Positions 55,101-64,000 of a stretch of 64,000 nucleotides of DNA are shown here, piece by piece. Location: assembly GCA_963575745.1 (NCBI GenBank), contig CAUYUJ010014187.1, positions 65,001 through 129,000 of the forward strand, given 5' to 3'. Each line of letters opens with the position of its first letter. Position 1 is the stretch's first letter. Both the position numbers and the translations under genes were made by a program. This DNA comes from Prorocentrum cordatum. Lineage: Eukaryota; Sar; Dinophyceae; Prorocentrales; Prorocentraceae. The notes below the pieces were generated by a model. That model did not search any database. It was not told the origin of the DNA and was given only the letters and a program-made list of their open reading frames with translations.

Positions 55101-58100
55101 AGCCCAACAAAGCCCAGCAAATCCCAGCGAAGCCCAGCAAGCAAAGCCCAGCAAGGCCCAGAAACGCCGAGCAAAGCCCAGCAAAGCCAAGCAAAGCCAA
55201 GCGAAGCCCAGCAAAGACCAGCAAAGCCCAGCAGAGCCCAGCAAAGCCCAACAAAGCCCAGGGAAGCCCAGCAGAGCCCAGCAAAGCCCAGCAAAGCCCA
55301 GCAAAGCGCAGCACGGCCGAGCAAAACCCGAAGCTCAGCAAAGGCCAGCCAAGCCCAGCAAAGCCCAGCAAAGCCCAGCAAAGGCCAGCAAAAGCCAGCA
55401 AAGGCCAGCAAAGCCCAGCACAGCCCAGCAAAGCCCAGCGAAGTCCAGCGAAGTCCAGCAAAGCTCAGCAAAGGCCGGCAAAGACCGGCAAAGCCCGACA
55501 AAGCCCCTAGCAAAGCACAGCAAAGCCCAGCAAAGCCAAACACAGCACCCAGCGAAACCCCCAGCAAAGCCCCTAGCAAAGCCCAGCAAAGCCCCGCAAA
55601 GCCCAGCAAAGCGCAGCAAAGCGCAGCAAACCCCAGCAGAGCCCAGCAGAGCCCAGCAAAGCCCATGAAAGCCCAGCGAAGCCCAGCAAAGCCCAAAGCC
55701 CAGCAAAGCTCAGCAATGCCCAGCAAACCCCAGCAAAGCCCGGCAAAGCCCGGCAAAGCTCAGAGCTTAGAACAGTAAAGCCAAGCAAAGCCCAGAAAAG
55801 CCAAGCAAAGCCCAGCAAAGCCCAGCAAAGCCCAGAAAATGCAAGCAAACCGTAGCAAAGCTTAGCAAAGCCCAGCAAAGCCCAGCGAAGCCCAGCAAAG
55901 CCCAGCAAGGCCCAGCAGAGCCCAGCCAAACCCAACAAGGCCCAGCAAAGCCCAGAAAAGCCCAGCACAGCCCAGCAAAGCCCAGCAGAGCCCAGCAAAG
56001 CCCAGCAAAGCCCAGCACAGCCCAGCAAAGCCCAGCACAGCCGAGCAAAACCCAGAGCTCAGCAAAGCCCAGCAAAGCCTAGCAACGGCCAGCAAAGGCC
56101 CAGCGAAGCCCAGCAATGCCCAGCAAAGCCCAGCGAAGCCAAGTAAAGCCAAGCAAAGCCGAGCAATGCCGAGCAAAGCCCAGCAAAGCCCAGCAAAGCC
56201 CAACAAAGCCCAACAAAGCCCAGCACAGCACAGCAACGCCCAGCAAAGCCCAGCAAAGCCCAGCAAAGCCAAGCAAAGCCCAGCAAAGCCCAGCACAGCC
56301 CCGCAAAGCCTTGCAAAGCCCGGCAAAGCCCGGCAAAGCCCAGCAGAGCCCAGCAAAGCCCAGCAAAGCCCAGCAAAGCCCAGGGACGCCCAGGAAAGCC
56401 CAGCAAAGCCCCGGAAAGCCAAGCAAACCCCAGCAAAGCCCAGCAAAGCCCAGCAAAGCCCAGCAGAGCCCAGCAGAGCCCAGCAAAGCCCAGCAGAACC
56501 CAGCAAAGCCCAGCCAATCCCCATGCTAAGACAAGCAAAGCCCAGCCAAGCCCAGCCAAGCCCAACAAAGCCCAGCAAAGCCCAGCGAAGCCCAGCAAGC
56601 AAGGCCCAGCAAGCAAAGCCAAGCAAAGCCCAGCAAAGCCCAGCAAAGCCCAGCGAAGCCCACCGCAGTCCAGTAAAGCCCAGCAAAGCCCAGCAGAGCC
56701 CAGCAAAGCCAAGCAAAACCCCAGCAAAGCGAAGCAAAGCCCAGCAACGCCCAGCAAAGCCCAGCAAAGCCCAGCACAGCCGAGCAAAACCCGGAGCTCA
56801 GCAAAGCCCAGCAAAGCCCAGCAAAGCCAAGCAAAGCCAAGCAAAGCCAAGCAAAAGCCGGCAAAGGCCAGCAAAGGCCAGCAAAGCCCAGCACAGCCCA
56901 GCAAAGCACAGCATAGCACAGCAAAGCCCAGCAAAGCCCAGCAACGCCCAGCAAAGACCCGCAAAGCCCGACAAAGCCCCCAGCAAAGCCCAGCAAAGCC
57001 CAACAAAGCCCCCAGCACAGCCCCCAGCAAAGCCCCCAGCAAAGCCCAGCAAAGCCCAGCAAAGCCCAGTTAAGCTCAGCAAAGCCCAGCAAAGCCGAGC
57101 AAAGCGCAGCAAAGCCCAGCAGAGCCCAGCAGAGCCCAGCAAACCCAGCAAAGCCCAGCGAAGCCCAGCAAAGCCCAGCAAAGCTCAGCAATGCCCGACA
57201 AAGCCCAGCAAAGCCCAGCAAAGCCCAGCAAAGCCCAGCAAAGCCAAGCAAAGCTTCGCAAAGCCCAGCGAAGCCCAGAAAACGCAAGCAAACCATGCAA
57301 AGCCCAGCAAAGCCCAGCAAAGCCGAGCAAAGCCCAGCAAAGCCCAGCGAAGCCCAGCGAAGCCCAGCAAAGCCCAGCAAAGCCCAGCAAAGCCCAGCAA
57401 AGCCCAGCAAAGCCCAGCAAAGCCCAGCAAAGCCCAGCAAAGCCCAGCAAAGCCCAGCGAAGCCCAGCAAAGCCCAGCAAAGCCCAGCACAGCCCAGCAA
57501 AACTTGGAGCTCAGCAAAGCCCAGCAAAGCCCAGCAAAGACCAGCTAAGGCAAGCAAAAGCCAACCAAGCCCAGCAAAGCCCAGCAAAGCCCAGCAAAGC
57601 CCGGCAAAACCCAGCAAAGCCCAACAAAGCCAAGCAAAGCCCAGCAAGGCCCAACAAAGCCCAGCAAAGCCCAGCAAAGCCCAGCAAAGCGCAGCAGAAC
57701 CCAGCAAAGCCCAGCCAATCCCCATGCTAAGACAAGCAAAGCCCAGCCAAGCCCAGCAAAGCGCAGCAAAGCCCAGCAAAGCCCAGCAAAGCCCGGCAAA
57801 GCCAAGTGAAGCCCAGAAAAGCCAAGCAAAGCCCAGCAAAGCCCAGCAAAGCCCAGCAAAGCCCAACAAAGCCCAGCACAGCCAAGCAAAGCCAAGCAAC
57901 GCCCAGCAACGCCCAGCAAAGCCCACCAACGCCCAGCAAAGCCCAGCAAAATCCAGCTAAGCCCAGCGAAGCCCAGCAAAGCCGAGCAAAGCCCAGCAAA
58001 GCCCAGCAAAGCCCAGCAACGCCCAGGAAAGCCCGGAGCTCAGAAAAGCCCAGCTAAGCCAAGCAAAGCCCAGCAAAGCTCAGCAAAGCTCAGCAAAGCC

Positions 58101-61100
58101 CAGCAAAGCCCAGCAAGGCCGAGCAAAACCCAGCAAAGCCAAGCAAAACCCAGCAAAGCCCAGCAACGCCAAACAAAGCCCAGCAAAGCCCAGCAAAGCC
58201 CAGCGAAGCCCAGCAAAGCCCAGCAGAGCCCAGCAGAGCCCCGCAAGGCCCAGCAGAGCCCAGCAAAGCCCCCGACAAAGCCCCCCGCAAAGCTCCCAGC
58301 AAAGCTTCCAGCAAAGCCCCCAGCAATGCACCCACGAAAGACACCAGCAGAGACACCAGCAAATCCAAGCGAAGCCCAGCAAAGCCCAACAAAGCCTGGA
58401 GCCAAGCACAGTAAATGCAAGCAAAGCCCAGCAAAGCCCAGCGAAGCCTAGCAAAGCCCAGCCAAGCACAGAAAAGCCCAGCAAAGCCCAGCGAAGCCCA
58501 GCAAAGCCCGGAGCTCAGCAAAGTCCAGCAAAGGCCAGCAAACCCCAGCAAAGCCCAGCAAAGCCCAGCAGAGCCCAGCAGAGCCCAGCAAAGCCCAGCA
58601 AACTCCAGCAAAGCCCAGCGCAGCCCAGCAAAACCCGGAACTCAGCAAAGCCCAGCAAAGCCCAGCATAGCCCAGCAAAGCCCAACAAAGCCAAACAAAG
58701 CCCAGCAAAAGCCAGCAAAGCCCAGCAAAGGCCAGCAAAGGCCAGCAAAGGCCAGCAAAGCCCAGCAAAACCCGGCAAAACCCAGCAAACCGTAGCAAAG
58801 CCCAGCAAAGCCCAAAGCCCAGCAGAGCCCAGCAAAGCCCAGCAAAGCCCAGCGAAGTCCAGCGAAGCCCAGCAAAGACCGGCAAAGCCCGACAAAGCAC
58901 CCAGCAAAGCTCCCCCAGCAAAGCTTCCAGCAAAGCCCCCAGCACAGCCCCCAGCAAAGCCCCCAGCAAAGCCCAGCAAAGCCCAGCCTAGCAAAGCGCA
59001 GCAAAGCCCAGCAGAGCCCAGCAGAGCCCAGCAACGCCCAGCAAAGCCCAGCAAAGCCCAGCAAAGCCCAGCAATGCCCAGCAAAGCCCAGCAAAGCCCA
59101 GCAAAACCCGGCAAAGCTCAGAGCTTAGAACAGTAAAGCCAAGCAAAGCCCAGCAAAGCCCAGCAAAGCCCATTAAAGCCCACAGCAAAGCCGCCAGCAA
59201 AGCCGCCAGCACAGCCCCCAGCAAAGCCCCCAGCAAAGCCCCCAGCAAAGCTCCCAGCAAAGCCCTCGGCAATGCCCCCAGCAAAGCCCAGCAGAGCCCA
59301 GCAAAGCCCAGCCAATCCCCATGCTAAGACAGGCAAAGCCCAGCCAAGCCCAGCCAGGCCCAACAAAGCCCAGCGAAGCCCAGCGAAGCCCAGCAAAGCC
59401 CAGCAAGTCCCAGCAAAGCCCAACATAGCCCAGCAAAACCCAGCAAAGCCCAGCGAAGCCCAGCAAAGCCCAGCAAAGCCCAGCAGAGCCCAGCAAAGCC
59501 CAGCAAAGCCCAGCAAAGCCCAGCAAAGCCCAGCAGAGCCCAGCAGAGCCCAGCAAAGCCCAGCAAAGCCCAGCACGGCCGAGCAAAACCCGAAGCTCAG
59601 CAAAGCCCAGCAAAGCCCAGCAAAGCCCAGCAAAGCGCAGCAAAGGCCAGCAAAGGCCAGCAAAGGCCAGCAAAGGCAAGTAAATGCCAGCAAAGCCAAG
59701 CAAAGCCCAGCGAAGTCCAGCGAAGTCCAGCGAAGTCCAGCAAAGCCCAGCAAAGACTGGCAAAGACCAGAAAAGCCCGACAAAGCCCCCAGCAAAGCCC
59801 AGCAAAGCCCAGCAAAGCCCCCAGCACAGCCCCCAGCAAAGCCCCCAGCAAAGCCCCCAGCAAAGCGCAGCAAAGCCCAGCAAAGCCCAGCAAAGCGCAG
59901 CAACGCCCAGCAGAGCCCAGCAGAGCCCAGCAAAGCCCAGCGAAGCCCAGCAAAGCCCAAAGCCCAGCAATGCGCAGCAAAGCCCAGCAAACACCAGCAA
60001 AGCCCAGCAAAGCCTGGCAAAACTCAGAGCTTAGAACTGTAAAGCAAAGCAAAGCCCAGCAAAGCCCAGCAAGGCCCAGCAGAGCTCAGCAGAGCCCAGC
60101 AAAGCCCAGCCAAGTCGAGCAAAGCCTAGCAAAACCCAACAAAGCCCAGCAAAGCCCAGCAAAGCCCAGCAAAGGCCAGCAAAGCCCAGCAAAGCCCAGC
60201 AAAGCCCAGCAATGCCCAGCAAAGCCCAGCAAAGCCCAGCAAAGCCCATCCAAGGCCCAGTCAGGCCAAGCAAAGCCCAGCAAAGCCCAGCAAAGCCCAG
60301 CAAAGCTCAGCAAAGCCCAGCAAATCCCGGCAAAGCCAAGTAAAGCCAAGCAAAGCCCAGCAATGCCGAGCAAAGCCCAGCAAAGCCCAGCAAAGCCCAA
60401 CAAAGCCCAACAAAGCCCAGCACAGCCCAGCAAAGCCCAGCAACGCCCAGCAAAGCCCAGCAAAGCCCAGCAAAGCCCAGCAAAGCCCAGCAACGCCCAG
60501 CAAAGCCCCGCAAAGCGCAGCAAAGCTCGGCAAAGCCCGGCAAAGCCCTGCAAAGCCCAGCAAAGCTCAGCAAGTCGAGCAAAGCCCAAAGAAAAAAAAC
60601 AGCGAAGCCCAGCAAAGCCAAGGAAAGCCCAGCAATGCCCAGAAAAGCCCAGTACAGCCCAGCAAAGCCCAGCAGAGCTCAGCAAAGCCCAGCAAAGCCC
60701 AGCGAAGCCCAGCAGAGCACAGCCCAGGAGAACCCAGCAAAGCCCAGCCAATCCTCATGCTAAGACAGGCAAAGCCCAGCAAAGCGCAGCAAAGCCCAGC
60801 AAAGGCCAGCCAGGCCCAGCTAGGCCAAGCAAAGCCCAGCAAAGCCCAGCAAACCGCAGCAAAGCCCAGCAGAGCCCAGCAAATCCCAGCAAAGCCAAGT
60901 AAAGCCCAGCAAAGCCCAGGAAAGCCCAGCAGAGCCCAGCAAAGCCCAGCAAAGCCCAGCAAAGCCCAGCAAAGCCCAGCAAAGCCCAGCAGAGCCCAGC
61001 AAAGCCCAGCAAAGCCCAGCCCAGCAAAGCCCAGCAAAGCCCAGCAAAGCCCAGCAAAGCCCAGCAAAGCCCAGCAAAGCCCAGCAAAGGCCAGCAAATG

Positions 61101-61113
61101 CCAGCAAAGGCCT
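43171..61113 (+). repeat. 18-kb decamer satellite (AGCAAAGCCC) with higher-order structure
   Basis: About 1,800 tandem, mostly exact or one-substitution copies of AGCAAAGCCC in one orientation. Common variants are AGCAGAGCCC, AGCGAAGCCC, AGCAACGCCC and CCCCCAGCAAAG. The consensus has no T, so the plus strand cannot form stop codons and the minus strand, lacking A, cannot either. The long ORFs here (PAKPSKAQQS repeats on plus, GFAGLCWALL repeats on minus) are therefore compositional. Landmark variants recur every 1.2-3 kb: CCCATGCTAAGACA near 45425, 47531, 50500, 52081, 55062, 56521, 57721, 59320 and 60755; and CAGAGCTTA...ACAGTAAAGCC near 44971, 46057, 48147, 50024, 52767, 54633, 55757, 59113 and 60022. 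This indicates duplication of longer blocks. Confidence 0.97.
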
Positions 61114-61114
61114 A

Positions 61115-62900
61115 CCTGATCCAGGTATTCCTAATTGTGGGGATATCCAGATCCGTGTTTGAGCACCTGGAGAGTGTTGTGCGTTCTCTTAGAGGCAGAT
61201 GGTGCAAGGGCAGCTTTGTCTTTCTTACGGATGCCAACGTCGAGTTGCCACCGCATGCCCGGGCTGCATGTGCACGTACGGGGGGGGGTTCGAGGCGGTG
61301 GGCGGAGCTGCGAAGGAGGTAAGAAGAGGATTATGAACGAAGGAGGAGCTCAACGGGAACGGAGGATTGCAGAAAACGAATTCGCAGTAACTTCTTAGGA
61401 TTTCTCGCCCGCCTGGGGTTGAAGGCGGCGAACACGTTTCAAGATGAGAGGCTGCATACCTGGGAAGCGTACGGGGCCACGAGATGGGGCACCTCCAAAA
61501 AGGTCCCGGACTATATCCTGATTCCGAGGAAGTGGGATACTACGGATATCCTGGTCAACAACATCTTCCACACAACGGGGTTTCTACTAACCGTTTCAGA
61601 TTGAGTGATCATGCTTCGGTGCAGAGTGCTTTATACAAACCAGGAGTGGAGATCCATCGCTCCTTTACTAGAGTTGTCGCTCGTGAACGTTCTCTGGTCG
61701 GGTTGGAATGTCTTACATGGGGGGATAAGGATATGGCTCGGAGACGTATCGTTGGATTCCGTGGGGATGCCACTGTATCGTGTTATCCTGGGGATCTGTC
61801 CAACAGGTTCTTGAGCGCTTTCACGAATGGAGAGAACGTGAACTTCACAACGGCTAAGTTGGGTTTGCCGCCCGTTCGCCCCGCCCGAACTGCAGCGTGG
61901 CCTAGAGAAGCTACGCCGTGCAGTGCCAGCCTTGTCGAAGGAGGGGCACAGAGAGCTCCGAGTTGTCTGCAATCGTTATCGCAGGGCTTACCGACGCGCA
62001 CTTGCCGAGCGGGACAGTCTCATTTCGAGGCGCAAGGTTCTCCACCGCATCAAGCGCCTTGTCATGGACGGGATGGTGACGGAGCATAGGAGGAGTCGAG
62101 GCGGGAAAATCAGGATTATTCTATTGTAAAGTATTTGTCGGAGAAAATTGGGAGGAGAGCGTCAAGAAGTTGGAGGAGTTGAAAGGAGTGTCCAATTTCC
62201 AGGATGGACGGTGCACGGAGTACATCAGCATGGCTATTCTCTGCGGGGCGCGAAGCCGCCTGAAGACGTTGCAGGCGACAGGGCCCGACCGTGTGCCAAC
62301 GAAGATACTTCGTGCTCTCCCCTGGTCTGCTCTCCGTTCGATCAGATCTTCACGTGTTCTCAGAACTACCCGGATAGATGGAGAGAGGTATTGATTCTGT
62401 TCATGCCCAAGGTACCTTGCCTTACGGCGTTGTCTGAGGGTCGATACCTTGTTAAGCAAAATGCAATTTCTCGTTGGTACTCGGCCTGTTATCTTTACTG
62501 AGAACTTTGTAGAGAGTTCTGGTATATTCCATAACTTGGGCATCTATGGATTCGGGAAGGCACGTAGGACTTGGAGATTTACCAGCAGTCTAAAAACACT
62601 GGCTCAACACAGGGATACGTGGGGTAAGAATGAGAGTGTGTACATCGTGAAAAACAAGCGTTCGATCATTGTAGTTTAGCTAATGCGATAAAAGGTTTAC
62701 AACATGCACACGTACCTCCATACCTTCAATATGCTCTATTGGCCCCGTTGTGTGGAACCATAGGTACTGTGATCGTGGAAGGGATGGACTCTCCTGGGCT
62801 CCATTGGGATCGGCGCATACGTACCGAGACCCTGAGGGGCGCCTGGGGTTCAACTTGAGTGTCGTGGCGATGTGGGCCGAGATCTTCAGTTCTTGGGATG
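61115..62900 (+). pseudogene. Decayed LINE: endonuclease C-terminal half and partial RT
   Basis: Plus-strand relic in several frames. Endonuclease: KGSFVFLTDANVELP (Asp-x-Asn position) near 61220, LKAANTFQDERLHTWEAYG and VPDYILIP at 61420-61530, then SDHASVQSAL near 61603 in the next frame. Linker: RELRVVCNRYRRAYRRAL near 61950. RT: ATGPDRVPTKILRALPWSA near 62280, YPDRWREVLILFMPKVP near 62370, HVPPYLQYALLAPLCGTIG near 62715 and RTETLRGAWGST near 62830. The catalytic YADD-type motif and the first half of the endonuclease are missing; the latter stops at the satellite edge. At least four frame changes. It differs from the 3-16 kb LINE. Confidence 0.7.
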
Positions 62901-62937
62901 TAAAGGGAGTGGGCTACCGTGTCGAAGGACTGGCGCC

Positions 62938-62968
62938 GGCGGTGAACCATCAACCTGGTCACCCCCGG
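62938..62968 (+). repeat. Hairpin module H10 (covariant stem)
   Basis: GGCGGTGAACC ... GGTCACCCCC. Here TAA/TTA of other copies is TGA/TCA, a compensated pair change. Preceded by ACTGGCGCC and followed by GGGAACGTCGTAGAG. Confidence 0.75.
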
Positions 62969-63248
62969 GAACGTCGTAGAGAGCTCCTTTCACGCGTAAG
63001 AGTGCTCAGAGTCGAAAGAGATAGCTTCTGAAAGTATTCCTCGAAAAAGACAAATATTGATGTTTTTCGTGTCGACATGAAGCTGGTTCCTCCAAGTGTT
63101 TTGATAGTAAAAGTGCACCTACAGAGCTCATATTAAGACAGAGAGGTCCTCATACTCGTTTACAGGTGCAAGAAATCTGCTTTCTCAAAATCAATTGTCA
63201 AATATCTTTCAAAAAAATGCAACTTGGCAGCATCCAAAACTGGGCGCC

Positions 63249-63278
63249 GGCGGTAAACCGTCAACCTTGGTTACCGCT
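63249..63278 (+). repeat. Hairpin module H11
   Basis: GGCGGTAAACC ... GGTTACCGCT, preceded by AACTGGGCGCC and followed by GGGAGACTCGTAGAGCTTCC. Confidence 0.8.
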
Positions 63279-63283
63279 GGGAG

Positions 63284-64000
63284 ACTCGTAGAGCTTCCTA
63301 GCTCGACTTAAGTTGAGAAAACCGACAGCACCTACCAACATTCCGACTCATAGTGAATATTTTTTGACCTCTGAATGCGACAGGCCGACGCGTCTGATGT
63401 CTCCAAATCGACTCCTGTCATTACCAGCCCTGCAGCCCCCCTACAGACCGAGTGAAGTGCAGAAAACCGACAGCACCTCTCAGGATGACTTGAACAATAC
63501 AATAGTTTCGCAGACCTAATTCGGGCAGCAGACCGAGTTCCGAGCTCTGGATTCGACAGGCGGACGCGCCTGATGTCTTCAAATCGATTCCTGTCACCAG
63601 CACTGTAGCCCCCCTCAGCGCGAGTTGAGTGAAGAAAACCGAGAGCACTTCTCAGGATGACTCGACCAATACGAATAGTTTAGCTATTCTAGATCGGGCA
63701 GCAAACCGAGTTCAGAGCTCTGGATTCGACAGACAACCGCAACTGATGATTCTGAATCAGTTTCTGTAAATATCAGCTCTGTAGCTGTCCTACAGCTCGA
63801 GTTAAGTACAGAAAACCGAGAGTTCCTGTCAAGATGGCTCGCATACTACGAACAGGTTTGCGGACCTAGCTCGGCTAAGAGACCGAGTTCAGACCTCTGC
63901 TTTCAACAGGCGAACGCGCCTAATCATTCTACATCGATTCGCTGTGCTCACCAGCTCTGTAGCTGTCCTAAAGCTCGAGTTATATTCAGAAAACCGTCAG
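63284..64000 (+). mobile_element. Composite element, left part (runs off window)
   Basis: Left terminus then four ~178-bp units of the 41.6-42.3 kb subfamily. The right end lies beyond the window. Confidence 0.6.

Noticed and set aside
43171-61113. Array as a CRISPR locus
   Set aside because: Repeats are 10 bp and contiguous with no unique spacers, and there are no cas-like genes.
43118-61119. Dozens of long ORFs encoding KPSKAQQSPA-type or GLCWALLGFA-type decapeptide repeats
   Set aside because: The decamer lacks T on one strand, so no frame can contain a stop. Ten is not a multiple of three, so all frames give the same periodic peptide. Openness is not evidence of coding.

Overview
The window looks like nuclear DNA of a dinoflagellate. 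Four things point that way: a very large non-LTR retrotransposon whose polyprotein ends in a cytosine-methyltransferase-like domain (FSG...GPPCETW...EHP...RKPT), a combination known from dinoflagellate retroelements; single-exon, RNase H-bearing ORFs; very high repeat density; and long simple-sequence tracts. I see no spliced-leader relic, rRNA, tRNA, CRISPR or prokaryotic operon. The genus is not identifiable, and the dinoflagellate call itself is an inference from protein motifs.

Layout. 1-1.5 kb: GC-rich DNA with a foldback element. About 3.05-16.1 kb: one minus-strand LINE-like element. In transcription order it has a coiled-coil ORF (split by a later insertion), two disordered leader ORFs, RNase H, AP-endonuclease, reverse transcriptase, two zinc fingers and a methyltransferase-like domain. 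A nonsense codon and several frame changes suggest it is no longer active. 16-22 kb: degenerate repeats, TC/TA and tetranucleotide microsatellites and purine/pyrimidine tracts, with no defensible gene. 22.1-25.8 kb: exon-like minus-strand reading frames that may be a host gene of unknown function. 26.2-29.3 kb: minisatellites, a duplicated GC-rich segment and CA repeats.

29.3-43.2 kb is a mosaic of one repeat family. It combines a hairpin module, a 15-bp terminal inverted repeat, arrays of about 150-180 bp units and a conserved right-end segment. Embedded in it are two minus-strand genes or pseudogenes whose RNase H motifs appear in circularly permuted order, a 385-aa Ser/Asn/Gln-rich ORF, and shorter coding relics. 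43.17-61.11 kb is an 18-kb array of the decamer AGCAAAGCCC with higher-order structure. Its plus strand almost lacks T, so all six frames are open by composition alone and its ORFs carry no coding evidence. 61.1-62.9 kb is a decayed second LINE (endonuclease plus partial RT, plus strand) that meets the satellite edge. The window ends in another hairpin and repeat array.

The two most notable items are the permuted RNase H loci (35.0-36.2 and 39.85-40.65 kb) and the RNH-EN-RT-ZnF-methyltransferase LINE.
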